33,282 nucleotides of DNA from an uncultured Collinsella sp. (GCA_900540855.1 UQHK01000022.1:1-33282), one strand, 5' to 3'; positions 1-10,304 are shown, numbered from the stretch's first letter. A program made the numbers and translations. Notes: generated from the letters alone by a model not told the origin.

Positions 1-25
1 GCCCGTGGGTTATACCCTAAGAGCA

Positions 26-48
26 AACCACCCTTTTTAAGGGTGGTT
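26..48. terminator. Perfect 10-bp stem hairpin before the first gene
   Basis: AACCACCCTT (26-35) and AAGGGTGGTT (39-48) are perfect complements around a TTT loop. No T-run follows on the plus strand, so this may be the terminator of a gene left of the window or a regulatory site for the flavin reductase gene that starts at 106. A second small palindrome, AACCCGGGTT, lies at 81-90 beside the ribosome binding site. Confidence 0.35.
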
Positions 49-105
49 CTGATTGTGGGTACATACATCCATAAGGTACCAACCCGGGTTAGGGGAGTGA
101 TCGTT

Positions 106-609
106 ATGGACAAAACTGCGTTCTTTACCATGCCGAGTGGTCTGTACGTGGTGAGCGCTGCGGCAGACGGGCTGCGCGCCGGCTGCGTCATCAATACGGC
201 GGTGCAGGTGACGTCCATGCCGCCGCGCATTTCGGTTGCCGTGAACAAGGACAACGTCACCTCGGGCGTCATCGCATCGGCCAAAGCGTTCGCGCTGACC
301 GTGATCGATCAGACTGCCGACATGCTCTACATCGGTAACTTTGGGTTCCGCACCAGCAGCGATTATGACAAGTTTGCCAAATACGAGACCCGCGAGACGG
401 CTCTGGGCATGCCTTATGTGTCCGAGCACGCGGCGGCTCTGTTTGGCTGCCGTTTGATCGACACTGTGGATGTGGGTACGCATCTACTGTTTATCGGCGA
501 GGTCGAGGACGCCGAGCGTCTGAGCGACGAGACGCCGTTGACCTACGACTACTACCATAAGGTCCTGAAGGGCAAGACGCCTCCGAAGGCGTCCTCGTAT
601 CAAGGCTAG
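106..609 (+). CDS. Flavin reductase-like (FMN-binding) protein
   Basis: A 167-residue protein of the flavin reductase/FMN-binding split-barrel family. The N-terminus (MPSGLYVVSA, then INTAVQVTSMPPRISVAVNK) matches the usual start of these domains, where the protein binds FMN and contacts the substrate flavin. The start at 106 is preferred over an upstream in-frame codon at 43 because AGGGGAG lies at 91-97 and the family N-terminus begins here. In clostridial and acetogen high-molecular-weight rubredoxins (Hrb) this domain is fused to a rubredoxin. Here a free rubredoxin gene follows 90 bp downstream with its own promoter-like sequence, so the two probably act as a split Hrb-like electron-transfer pair in oxygen or NO detoxification. 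The family is clear; the partner role is inference. Confidence 0.85.
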   Translation: MDKTAFFTMPSGLYVVSAAADGLRAGCVINTAVQVTSMPPRISVAVNKDNVTSGVIASAKAFALTVIDQTADMLYIGNFGFRTSSDYDKFAKYETRETALGMPYVSEHAAALFGCRLIDTVDVGTHLLFIGEVEDAERLSDETPLTYDYYHKVLKGKTPPKASSYQG

Positions 610-626
610 AAATGTTTTAAAAACAC

Positions 627-654
627 TTGCATTATATTATTGAGAACATATACT
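627..654 (+). promoter_or_regulatory. Probable promoter of the rubredoxin gene
   Basis: TTGCAT (627-632) and TATACT (649-654) are separated by 16 bp in a locally AT-rich stretch between the flavin reductase stop and the rubredoxin start. This is a good sigma-70-type match, so rubredoxin can probably be transcribed independently of the gene upstream. Confidence 0.6.
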
Positions 655-698
655 AATAAGCGAAGTACATCACCAGTCACGTTCGAGAGGAGAACATC

Positions 699-842
699 AT
701 GGCTGAGGAGAAGAAGACGTATAAGTTCGTGTGCGTCGTTTGCGGTTACGAGGTTGAGGTCGATACGCCCGAGCTGCCCGAGGATTATGTGTGCCCGGTG
801 TGCGGCGTCGGTCCCGATCAGTTTGAGCTCGTCGAGGAGTAG
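699..842 (+). CDS. Small rubredoxin-like protein
   Basis: A 47-residue protein with two CxxCG-type knuckles, C12-V-V-C15-G and C32-P-V-C35-G, which bind a single iron atom as in rubredoxins. The spacing between knuckles is short, like the rubredoxin domain at the C-terminus of rubrerythrins and Hrb proteins rather than a 53-residue classical rubredoxin. It ends soon after the second knuckle with an acidic tail (FELVEE). The ribosome binding site is GAGAGGAG just before the ATG. It likely passes single electrons in the cytoplasm, perhaps from the adjacent flavin reductase. A strong terminator follows at 883-919. Confidence 0.9.
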   Translation: MAEEKKTYKFVCVVCGYEVEVDTPELPEDYVCPVCGVGPDQFELVEE

Positions 843-882
843 CTCACAGACACACGGCAAACAGCCGAACATAGCTCTGTCC

Positions 883-919
883 AAGGGCTCCGGTCGGTCA
901 TCCCGGCCGGGGCCCTTTT
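883..919 (+). terminator. Rho-independent terminator of the rubredoxin gene
   Basis: A GC-rich stem, AAGGGCTCCGGTCGG paired with CCGGCCGGGGCCCTT (including two G-U pairs), closes a short loop and is followed by TTTT. Confidence 0.85.
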
Positions 920-986
920 CCTCCGTCCCCAAGGGATCACGGCTGCTGTTAGCCGATCCTGTCTGTTGTGAGTCGGCCGACCGTTT

Positions 987-1282
987 GTCTCAATCTGTAA
1001 CATGCGGCGGCTCAAAACGGGTCTACTTGTTACAGATCGAGACAAAAGGTTTGGGCTGAAGAAATATCTCGATTTGTAACATCTAGAAGTGGAAATTGGG
1101 TCCACTTGTTACAGATCAAGACAAACCAAAACCGTCCGGCAGAAGATCTCAATCTGTAACATCTAGCAGTGAAAACGGGGTCTACGTGTTACAGATTGAG
1201 ACAAACGGAGCTGTCCCTCGGAATGATCTCAATCTGTAACATCTAGATATCAAAAGCGGGTCTAGATGTTACAGATTGAGAC
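987..1282. repeat. Palindromic repeat cluster A: four 57-bp units, about 80-bp period
   Basis: Units lie at 987-1043, 1066-1122, 1146-1202 and 1226-1282. Start-to-start distances are 79, 80 and 80 bp, with linkers of 22, 23 and 23 bp. Each unit starts with a variant of TCTCAATCTGTAACA and ends with a variant of TGTTACAGATTGAGA around a 25-bp variable core. Units 3 and 4 have perfectly matched arms; in unit 4 pairing extends through TCTAGA on both sides to give 21-bp arms. The cluster occupies the gap between the convergent rubredoxin and Nramp genes. A-rich rather than T-rich sequence follows the hairpins on both strands, so they are not ordinary intrinsic terminators. Confidence 0.95.
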
Positions 1283-1309
1283 GTTTGCCTGGGTAGGTAC
1301 CCCGTCCCA

Positions 1310-2566
1310 TTACATCCCTGTCAACAACACGACATCGAGAATCGTCACGACGGCACCGATCCCTACGAGCAACGCGTTAAGTGGGTGCGAGTTGGCGTAT
1401 TTGCCCATGACGCGGGACGAACTGGTGAGTCGTATGAGCACAAAGACCGTAATCGGCAGCTGAAGCGACAGCAGTGCCTGACTCCAGATGAGACCCTCAA
1501 AAGGATTCGGGACGACCAAGCACGCCGCCACTGCGCCGACGAAACAGGCCGCCACCCCGATCGAGGAATGTCGGTCGTGGATGTCGTATTCCTCGTCGAA
1601 CATGCCCGCAGTGATGGTGCCTGCCGCCATGCCCGCCGTCACGCTACTCGAGAGGCCCGCGAACAGCAGCGCTACCGCAAAGATGGTCGAGCTCGCCGGG
1701 CCCAAGATGGGGGAGAGCGTGGCCGCTGCGACGGCGAGGTCGTCTACGACCATGCCGTGCGCAAAGAAGGTCGTTGCGGCAAGGATGACCATGGCCGAGT
1801 TGATTGCCCAGCCCACGCCCATCGAAAAGAGCGTGTCGAAGAGCTCGTAGTGCAGACGTTCTTCGATAACTTGCTCGCCTTGGCCTTCGAAGTGCATGGA
1901 TTGGATGACCTCGGAGTGCAGAAAAAGGTTGTGTGGCATAACGACCGCCCCCAGGACACTCACGATAATCGTTGCCGAGTCGGCAGGCATGCTGGGGATG
2001 ATCCAGCTTGCGGTTGCTTGCGGCCAGTCGACTTTGACCAGCGCGAGCTCTGCTAAAAACGAGAGTCCCACCACACCCACGAAGGCGATGATCCAGCGTT
2101 CGGCGCGCTTGTAGGAGCTCGTCATGAGCATCGCCATCGATACTGCCGCCACGATGACGCAGCCCGCGCGCACGGGCAGCCCAAAGAGCATTTGAAGGGC
2201 AATCGCGCCGCCCAGGACTTCGGCCATGGCGGTGGCGATGGTCGCGAGATAGGCGCTGGCGAGCACCGTACGCCCGACGAAGCGGGGGAGGTAACGTGTC
2301 GTGGCCTCGGCAAGGCAGGCGCCCGTGGCGATACCCAGGTGAGCCGCGTTGTGCTGCAGCACGATGAGCATAATCGTGGACAGCGTGACGATCCACAGCA
2401 GCGCGTAGCCAAACTGCGAGCCCGCGGCCATATTGGAGGCCCAGTTGCCCGGGTCGATAAAGCCGACGGTCACGAGCAGCCCGGGGCCGATATGCCGCGC
2501 AATGTCTAGGCCTCCGTGACCACCGGTGCGTCGGGAGCCAAAGTGTTGTTTGAGATGGTTGAGCAT
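1310..2566 (-). CDS. Nramp-family divalent metal (Mn2+/Fe2+) transporter
   Basis: A 418-residue polytopic membrane protein of the Nramp/MntH family, which couples uptake of Mn2+ or Fe2+ to protons across the cytoplasmic membrane. The TM1 metal-binding motif DPGN is at residues 38-41 and the TM6 motif MPH is at 210-212. The methionine at 210 is the residue that favours soft transition metals and is missing in Mg2+-type relatives. The start at 2566 has AGGAG seven bases upstream; an in-frame extension to 2602 lacks one. It lies 75 bp downstream of the phosphoglycerate mutase gene on the same strand, so read-through co-transcription is likely. I see no MntR or Fur box. Palindrome cluster A begins 28 bp beyond the stop. 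The symbol mntH is plausible but not certain. Confidence 0.9.
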   Translation of the reverse strand: MLNHLKQHFGSRRTGGHGGLDIARHIGPGLLVTVGFIDPGNWASNMAAGSQFGYALLWIVTLSTIMLIVLQHNAAHLGIATGACLAEATTRYLPRFVGRTVLASAYLATIATAMAEVLGGAIALQMLFGLPVRAGCVIVAAVSMAMLMTSSYKRAERWIIAFVGVVGLSFLAELALVKVDWPQATASWIIPSMPADSATIIVSVLGAVVMPHNLFLHSEVIQSMHFEGQGEQVIEERLHYELFDTLFSMGVGWAINSAMVILAATTFFAHGMVVDDLAVAAATLSPILGPASSTIFAVALLFAGLSSSVTAGMAAGTITAGMFDEEYDIHDRHSSIGVAACFVGAVAACLVVPNPFEGLIWSQALLSLQLPITVFVLIRLTSSSRVMGKYANSHPLNALLVGIGAVVTILDVVLLTGM

Positions 2567-2641
2567 GGTGCGCTCCTGTGTATGGGCGGCGTGACGTCGC
2601 ATCTGGGCCGTGCGGCGCCACGCGTCGGTTTTGGGTTGGGG

Positions 2642-3415
2642 CTACTTGTGTGCTTTGCCCTGATTGGCCACGGCGTCGATCTTGGCGGCGATGGTCGCCG
2701 GGTCGCCGATGTAGCGCTTGTCGAGGACGTTGAAATCGGTGTCGAAGGTGTAGACGAGCGGCACGCCGGTGGGGATGTTGACCTTGAGGATCTCCTCGGG
2801 CATGAGGTGCTCGAGCTTCATGACGAGTGAGCGCAGGGAGTTGCCGTGCGCGGCGATGAGTACGCGCTTGCCGGCGAGCATCTGGGGGCGAATCTCGTCT
2901 TCGAAATAGGGCCAGGCGCGGGCGATCGTGTCCTTGAGGCACTCGGTATAGGGTAGCTGATCGGGCGCGATGTCGCGGTATTGCTCCTGGGTGTGGGGGT
3001 CGCGCGCGTCGTCCGGCTCGAGTGCCGGCGGGCAGATATCGAAGGAGCGGCGCCAGATGAGCACCTGTTCGTCGCCGTGCTCCGCGGCGGCATCGGCCTT
3101 GTTGAGACCCTGCAACGCACCGTAGTGGCGCTCGTTGAGCTTCCAGGATTTGATGACGGGCAGCCACTCGCGACCCATTTGGCCGAGCACGATATCGAGG
3201 GTGTGAATTGCGCGCTTGAGACGCGAGGTGTAGCAGACGTCAAAGTCGAAACCGGCTTCTTTGAGGGCGCGACCGCCTGCTGCGGCTTCTTCGCGGCCCG
3301 TGTCGGTGAGCTCGACATCGGTCCAGCCGGTGAACAGGTTGAGTTTGTTCCACTCGGATTCTCCGTGACGGATAAGGACAAGTTGCATTGTCTGTCGGTC
3401 TGCTCGGTGCGCCAT
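2642..3415 (-). CDS. gpmA: 2,3-bisphosphoglycerate-dependent phosphoglycerate mutase
   Basis: A 257-residue cytoplasmic glycolytic enzyme that interconverts 3- and 2-phosphoglycerate through a phosphohistidine. The catalytic RHGES motif places the phosphorylated histidine at 17. The NERHYG motif carries the acid/base glutamate at 95, and the second active-site histidine is in AAHGNS at 190. Length and motifs fit dPGM rather than a generic histidine phosphatase. The start at 3415 is chosen because AAGGAGG lies five bases upstream; a second ATG nine codons later has no ribosome binding site. The Nramp gene follows on the same strand. A candidate promoter lies at 3468-3496. Confidence 0.96.
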   Translation of the reverse strand: MAHRADRQTMQLVLIRHGESEWNKLNLFTGWTDVELTDTGREEAAAGGRALKEAGFDFDVCYTSRLKRAIHTLDIVLGQMGREWLPVIKSWKLNERHYGALQGLNKADAAAEHGDEQVLIWRRSFDICPPALEPDDARDPHTQEQYRDIAPDQLPYTECLKDTIARAWPYFEDEIRPQMLAGKRVLIAAHGNSLRSLVMKLEHLMPEEILKVNIPTGVPLVYTFDTDFNVLDKRYIGDPATIAAKIDAVANQGKAHK

Positions 3416-3467
3416 AGGGGCCTCCTTGATCTGGCACGGTGTGCGTGCCGTTTGCTTGACGCCGCAA

Positions 3468-3496
3468 AGGATACCCGTTTTAAGCTTAAAAGTTAA
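3468..3496 (-). promoter_or_regulatory. Candidate gpmA promoter
   Basis: On the minus strand, TTAACT and TATCCT are separated by 17 bp in AT-rich DNA. This would give a leader of roughly 45 nt before the gpmA start. The boxes are imperfect matches to sigma-70 consensus. Confidence 0.4.
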
Positions 3497-3553
3497 CCAA
3501 GCCTAACAAAATTGTTCTATTTGAATGGGATGGTGAAGGGGGGCTGCCGAAAT

Positions 3554-3770
3554 GTCTCGATCTGTAACAACTAGGGATGGAAATTGGGCCTAGGTGTTAC
3601 AGATCGAGACAGGAAGAAATGGTCCTATGGAAAATCTCGATTTGTAACAGCTGGCCGCCAAAACCGGCCCTTCGTGTTACAGATCGAGACAAACCAAAAC
3701 CGCTCCGCAGAAAATCTCAATCTGTAACATCTAGGCGCCAAAATCCGCTCTTCCTGTTACAGATTGAGAT
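3554..3770. repeat. Palindromic repeat cluster B: three 57-bp units, 80-bp period
   Basis: Units lie at 3554-3610, 3634-3690 and 3714-3770, exactly 80 bp apart with 23-bp linkers. Unit 5 (3554) has perfectly matched TCTCGATCTGTAACA arms and an inner CTAGG/CCTAG pairing. Unit 7 (3714) has perfectly matched TCTCAATC-type arms. The linker between units 6 and 7 (AAACCAAAACCGCTCCGC...) closely matches the linker between units 2 and 3 of cluster A (AAACCAAAACCGTCCGGC...). The repeating unit is therefore 80 bp, not just the hairpin. The cluster sits between the divergent gpmA and gltB genes. Confidence 0.95.
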
Positions 3771-3925
3771 GTTTGAAGCGGTGAGCTTACAGGCCGAACT
3801 TGGGCGTCTTGTTGCCGCCCTTGAGGTCTGCGGTGTCGAGCCCCATCATGCAAAAGTCCGCATGGCCCTTGTTTCCAGAATGACCCGAAGGGGCCAGATG
3901 CACGTACACCGACTGTCCCTACGCC

Positions 3926-3990
3926 AAACGTGTACGTCAGCCTCCAAAGATGTCAAATTTCGACATGTTTGGGGGCTGACGTACACGTTT
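3926..3990. repeat. 65-bp long inverted repeat upstream of gltB
   Basis: Two 29-bp arms begin and end with AAACGTGTACGTCAGCC and its complement. They match at 27 of 29 positions and surround a 7-nt loop. The sequence is unrelated to the 57-bp family. It lies 130 bp before the gltB start; no T-run follows. A partial extra copy of the CGTACAC core lies at 3903-3909. The stretch 3771-3925 holds no gene I can support, and 3991-4119 should contain the gltB promoter, which I cannot place with confidence. Confidence 0.9.
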
Positions 3991-4119
3991 GATGGCAAGA
4001 CGTTGATGGCCGGCGTGCGTTACGCGATTGTTTCGAAACGGGCGGGAAACACAACGGGCCGGCGATGCTCCTAGTATGCCTAGTCAACTGACTGTCTAAA
4101 TATCTAGGGGAGGATCGCG

Positions 4120-7100
4120 ATGCAGGCAGATTCCGTTCGGCAGCAGGGCCTTTATCGCCCCGAATTCGACCACGATGCATGTGGCATCGGCGCGCTTGCC
4201 GATATCAACGGTGAGCGCCATCACCAGATTCTGGACGACGCGCTGTCCATTCTGGTCAACTTGGAGCACCGCGGCGGTACGGGACTCGAGAAGAACACCG
4301 GCGACGGCGCCGGCATCCTGTTCCAGGTTCCGCATCACTTTTTCCGCAAAGAGGCCCAAAAGTGCGGCCAGATTCTGCCGGCAGAGGGCGACTATGGCGT
4401 GGCCATGCTGTTCTTCCCGCAGGACGACAAGGGCGTAGAGGATGCCCGCCGCGTGTTTGAGGAGGGCTGCGCTGAGGCCGGCGTGCCGCTGCTGTTTTGG
4501 CGCGAGGTGCCGGTCGACCCGCACGACCTGGGCGAGACGGCCCGCGCCTGCATGCCTACTATCCTGCAGGCCTTCCTGGGCCGTCCGGACGACACGCCGG
4601 CAGGTGACGCCTTTGAGCGCCGCCTGTACGTGTGCCGCCGCACCATCGAGAAGAAGGCCGACGCCGAGTTTGCCCTGCGCGACAAGATCTTCTATGTGTG
4701 CTCCATGAGCTCGCGCACTATCGTGTACAAGGGTATGCTGGTCGCCACGCAGATGCGCCGCTTCTTCATCGATCTTAACGATGCCGCCGTCAAGACGGCC
4801 GTGGCGCTCGTCCACTCGCGTTACTCCACCAACACCACGCCCAGCTGGGAGCGCGCGCACCCCAACCGCTTTATCATCCACAACGGCGAGATCAACACCC
4901 TCAAGGGTAACGTCAACTGGATCCGCGCCCGCGAGCCCAATCTGTATAGCCCCGTGCTGCAGCACGATCTTGAGCGCGTGATGCCCATCATCAACCGCGA
5001 GGGCTCCGATTCCGCGATTCTGGACAATGTGCTTGAGTTCCTGGTCATGAACGGCCGTCCGCTCACGCGTGCCGCGTCCATGCTGCTGCCCGAGCCGTGG
5101 GACCACAACGACAGCCTGAGTGAGGAGCGTCGCGCCTACGACGCTTACCAGTCCATGCTCATGGAGCCGTGGGATGGCCCGGCGGCCATCGCCTTTACCG
5201 ACGGTCGCACGCTGGGCGCCGCCCTCGACCGTAACGGCCTGCGTCCCGCCCGCTACTATGTGACGCGCGACGGTCGCTTTATGCTGGCAAGCGAGGTAGG
5301 CACCATCGAGGTGAGCCCCGAGAACATCCTGACGAGCGGCTGTCTGGGGCCGGGCCAGATGCTCGAGGTCGATTTTGCCCGCGGCCGCGTGATCTACAAC
5401 GACGAGCTGCGCGCCCGTTACGCCAAGGAAAAGCCCTACCGTGATTGGATTGCCGAGGAGACGCTGACCGTCGACGCGCTCGATAGGCCTGCCACGGCAA
5501 CGCCCGCCGAGGACGCCGAGGTGCCCGCCGCCGTGCGCATGGCTAAGCTTGGGTATCACTGGGATGATGTTGACGAGGTTGTGCGTCCCATGGCCCAGCA
5601 GGGCAAGGCGCCGCTCGCCTCGATGGGCATCGATGCGCCGCTGGCCTGCCTGTCCAAGAAGACGCGTTCGTTCTTTGACTACTTCTATCAGCTGTTCGCT
5701 CAGGTCACGAACCCGCCCATCGATGCCCTTCGCGAGCATATGGTGACTTCGACCACGCTCTACCTGGGCAACCACGGCAACCTGCTCGAGGATTCCCGCA
5801 CGGCCTGCCAGCTGGTGCGCTTGGAGCGCCCGCTGCTGAGCGAGGAGGAGTTTGACCGCATTTGCGCGATTGACCGTGTTGGCTTTAAGACCCGCCGGTT
5901 CCGTGCCGTGTACCGCCGCGACGCGGGTGAGGGCGCGCTGCAGGCTGCGCTCAAGCAGCTTGCCGAAGACGTCGAGGCCGCGGTTCGCGATGGCGTGAAC
6001 ATCGTAGTGCTGAGCGATCGTGCCGCGGCGGGCGAGGTGCCCGTGCCCTCGCTGCTCGCCGTGGGCTGCGTGCACAACCACCTGATCCGCGCCGGCGTGC
6101 GCACCTTTGCCGATATCGTGGTGGAGTGCGGCGATGCCGTGTCTCCGCACGACTTTGCGGCGCTGGTGGGCTACTCCGCAAGCGGCATCTATCCGTACAA
6201 CGCACATGCGTGCATCCGCGATCTGGCGGCACACGGCGACCTGGACGTGACGGCTGAGCAGGGCATCGCCAACTACAACAAGGCCGCGACCGCTGGCATC
6301 GTCTCCATCATGTCCAAGATGGGCATCTCCACGGTGCAGAGCTACCATTCGGCGCAAATCTTCGAGGCCGTGGGCTTTACCCCGGAGTTTGTCAACGCGT
6401 ACTTTGCCGGCACGGTGAGCCGTGTGGGCGGTATGGGTGTCGAGGACGTCGAGCGCGAGCAGAATGAGCGCTACGACGCCGCACTCGCCATCCTTAAGAG
6501 CCCGGCTCCCGATCAGCTGCCCACACTGGGCCTGACCAAGTGGCGCCCGCTCGGCGGCGAGGATCACCTCATCGATCCGCAGACTGTCTACCTGCTGCAG
6601 ACCGCCTGTCGCGAGGACAGCTACGACACCTTTAAGGAGTACAGCGCCCGCCTGCATCGCACTGGTCGCGCCGTGCGCCTGCGCGACCTGCTGGAATTTA
6701 ATGCCAGCGGCCGCACGCCGGTGCCGCTCGACGAGGTGGAGCCGGCGCTCGACATCGTCCGCCGCTTTAACACCGGTGCCATGTCGTACGGCTCCATTAG
6801 CAAGGAAGCCCACGAGTGTATGGCCATCGCCATGAACCGCCTGCACGGCCGTTCCAACTCCGGCGAGGGCGGCGAGGATCCGCGTCGCGAGACCCCGCTG
6901 ACTAACGGCGACTCCAAGAACTCCGCCATCAAGCAGGTGGCAAGCGCACGCTTTGGCGTGACGAGCCGCTACCTGTGCAGCGCCTTCGAGATTCAGATCA
7001 AGATGGCCCAGGGCGCCAAGCCCGGCGAGGGTGGCCACCTGCCCGGCAAGAAGGTCTACCCCTGGATCGCCGAGGTCCGTCAGTCCACGCCCGGTATCGG

Positions 7101-8817
7101 CCTGATCTCGCCTCCGCCGCACCACGACATCTATTCCATCGAGGACCTGGCGGAGCTGATCTTCGATCTTAAGAACGCCAACCCCGGTGCGCGCGTGTCG
7201 GTCAAGCTGGTCAGCGAGGCCGGCGTCGGCACCATCGCCACCGGTGTGGCCAAGGGCGCTGCCGACAAGATCTTGATCAGCGGCCACAATGGCGGCTCGG
7301 GTGCCGCGGCGCGCGATTCCATTTGGCACGCCGGCCTGCCGCTGGAGCTCGGCCTTGCCGAGGCTCAGCAGACGTTGCTGCAAAACGGCCTGCGCTCCCG
7401 CGTGGTGCTCGAGGCCGACGGCAAGCTCATGGATGGCACCGACGTCGCCGTCGCCTGCCTGCTGGGTGCCGAGGAGTTTGGCTTTGCGACCATGCCGCTC
7501 ATCTCCATGGGTTGCCTCATGCAGCGCGACTGCCAGCAGGACACCTGCCCGGCCGGCATCGCGACGCAAAACTGCCGCCTGCGTCACGGCTTCCGCGGTA
7601 AGCCCGAGCACGTCGAGCACTTTATGCTCTTTGTGGCCGAGCAGCTGCGCGAGATCATGGCGAGCCTGGGCTTCCGCACCGTCGACGAGATGGTCGGCCA
7701 TCCCGAGTGCCTGCGCCAGATCGAGGTCCCGGGCAACCGCAAGGCAAACCTGCTCGATCTATCGCCCGTGCTGGCGAGCGCGACCTGCGAGTTCGGTGCC
7801 CATATCCCGGGTGCCGACGGTCGTCACTTCCTGCCGCAGATGGCCGCGGACAGCGAGCTCGACAAGACGCTCGACTCCACGCTGTTTGTGCCCTATACGG
7901 CCGATGCCCGTGCGCACCTGCGTCCGATTCGCTTCCGCGCCGATATCGCCAACGTCAACCGCTGCGTGGGCACCATCTTGGGCAACGCGGTGACCAAGGC
8001 GCATCCCGAGGGCCTGCCCGCCGGCTCCATCACCGTTGATTGCGATGGTTCGGCCGGTCAGAGCTTTGGTGCCTTCCTGCCGCGCGGCATTACGCTCAAC
8101 GTGTGCGGCGACGCCAACGATTACTTTGGCAAGGGCCTTTCGGGCGGCGAGGTGTCGGTTCGCCCCAATCCGCATGCGACCTACAAGTTCGACGAGAACA
8201 TCATCGTGGGCAACGTTGCGTTCTTTGGTGCTACGAGCGGCCGCGGCTTCATTAACGGTCTTGCCGGCCAGCGTTTTGCCGTGCGTAACTCCGGTGCCAC
8301 CGTGGTGGTCGAGGGCTGCGGCAATCATGGCTGCGAGTACATGACGGGCGGTCTGGCGCTCATCCTGGGCGAGGTCGGGCAGAACTTCGCTGCCGGCATG
8401 ACGGGTGGCGTGGCTTATGTCTTTGACCAGTACGGCACGCTCGATGCCCGCGTGAACCACGAGAGCGTTGAGCTCAAGGCCCCGACGGCCGATGAACTGG
8501 CGCAGATCCGCGCGCTCATCCAGGAGCACGTGGACGTGACGCAGAGTCCGCGCGGCATTAAGCTGCTCTACAGCTTCGACTCGATGAGCAAGCACTTTGT
8601 GAAGGTCATTCCGACCGAGTACGAGCGCGTGCTCGCGATTGTCGCCGCGGCCGAGGCCGTGGGCAAGACGCATGCGCAGGCCGAGGAGTTGGCGTTTGAC
8701 ATCGTGACCGGTCGCGCGAGCGCCGCGGATGTCGCTCGCTTTGATATCGCGGGCGGCGCGGGTGTTGCGCCCGTGGCCGCTACCGGTTCTGTTGCTCCGA
8801 CCAAGAAGGAGGCGTAA
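4120..8817 (+). CDS. gltB: Glutamate synthase, large subunit
   Basis: A 1565-residue enzyme that makes glutamate from glutamine and 2-oxoglutarate with electrons supplied by the small subunit. The N-terminal class II glutaminase domain (about 21-430) has its nucleophile Cys21 in DACGIG after a 20-residue propeptide that is normally cleaved. A central linking domain follows, then the FMN and 2-oxoglutarate synthase domain (about 830-1220). The 3Fe-4S cysteines are C1132, C1138 and C1143 (GCLMQRDCQQDTCPAG). A GxGxG-rich beta-helix domain (about 1290-1500) ends the fold. The last 30 residues are an Ala/Val-rich tail. GGGGAGG lies six bases before the ATG. gltD follows after 5 bp, so the pair is one operon. 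Confidence 0.98.
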   Translation: MQADSVRQQGLYRPEFDHDACGIGALADINGERHHQILDDALSILVNLEHRGGTGLEKNTGDGAGILFQVPHHFFRKEAQKCGQILPAEGDYGVAMLFFPQDDKGVEDARRVFEEGCAEAGVPLLFWREVPVDPHDLGETARACMPTILQAFLGRPDDTPAGDAFERRLYVCRRTIEKKADAEFALRDKIFYVCSMSSRTIVYKGMLVATQMRRFFIDLNDAAVKTAVALVHSRYSTNTTPSWERAHPNRFIIHNGEINTLKGNVNWIRAREPNLYSPVLQHDLERVMPIINREGSDSAILDNVLEFLVMNGRPLTRAASMLLPEPWDHNDSLSEERRAYDAYQSMLMEPWDGPAAIAFTDGRTLGAALDRNGLRPARYYVTRDGRFMLASEVGTIEVSPENILTSGCLGPGQMLEVDFARGRVIYNDELRARYAKEKPYRDWIAEETLTVDALDRPATATPAEDAEVPAAVRMAKLGYHWDDVDEVVRPMAQQGKAPLASMGIDAPLACLSKKTRSFFDYFYQLFAQVTNPPIDALREHMVTSTTLYLGNHGNLLEDSRTACQLVRLERPLLSEEEFDRICAIDRVGFKTRRFRAVYRRDAGEGALQAALKQLAEDVEAAVRDGVNIVVLSDRAAAGEVPVPSLLAVGCVHNHLIRAGVRTFADIVVECGDAVSPHDFAALVGYSASGIYPYNAHACIRDLAAHGDLDVTAEQGIANYNKAATAGIVSIMSKMGISTVQSYHSAQIFEAVGFTPEFVNAYFAGTVSRVGGMGVEDVEREQNERYDAALAILKSPAPDQLPTLGLTKWRPLGGEDHLIDPQTVYLLQTACREDSYDTFKEYSARLHRTGRAVRLRDLLEFNASGRTPVPLDEVEPALDIVRRFNTGAMSYGSISKEAHECMAIAMNRLHGRSNSGEGGEDPRRETPLTNGDSKNSAIKQVASARFGVTSRYLCSAFEIQIKMAQGAKPGEGGHLPGKKVYPWIAEVRQSTPGIGLISPPPHHDIYSIEDLAELIFDLKNANPGARVSVKLVSEAGVGTIATGVAKGAADKILISGHNGGSGAAARDSIWHAGLPLELGLAEAQQTLLQNGLRSRVVLEADGKLMDGTDVAVACLLGAEEFGFATMPLISMGCLMQRDCQQDTCPAGIATQNCRLRHGFRGKPEHVEHFMLFVAEQLREIMASLGFRTVDEMVGHPECLRQIEVPGNRKANLLDLSPVLASATCEFGAHIPGADGRHFLPQMAADSELDKTLDSTLFVPYTADARAHLRPIRFRADIANVNRCVGTILGNAVTKAHPEGLPAGSITVDCDGSAGQSFGAFLPRGITLNVCGDANDYFGKGLSGGEVSVRPNPHATYKFDENIIVGNVAFFGATSGRGFINGLAGQRFAVRNSGATVVVEGCGNHGCEYMTGGLALILGEVGQNFAAGMTGGVAYVFDQYGTLDARVNHESVELKAPTADELAQIRALIQEHVDVTQSPRGIKLLYSFDSMSKHFVKVIPTEYERVLAIVAAAEAVGKTHAQAEELAFDIVTGRASAADVARFDIAGGAGVAPVAATGSVAPTKKEA

Positions 8818-8822
8818 GTGCC

Positions 8823-10304
<1,482 letters not shown>

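Noticed and set aside
987..1282. CRISPR array
   Set aside because: The conserved parts are palindromic arms on both sides of a 25-bp core, the linkers are themselves conserved between clusters, and no cas genes are present. Cores share a consensus, unlike spacers.
4096..7701. A 1201-residue minus-strand reading frame
   Set aside because: It lies entirely opposite gltB, whose motifs are complete; long antisense frames are expected from its GC-rich codon bias.
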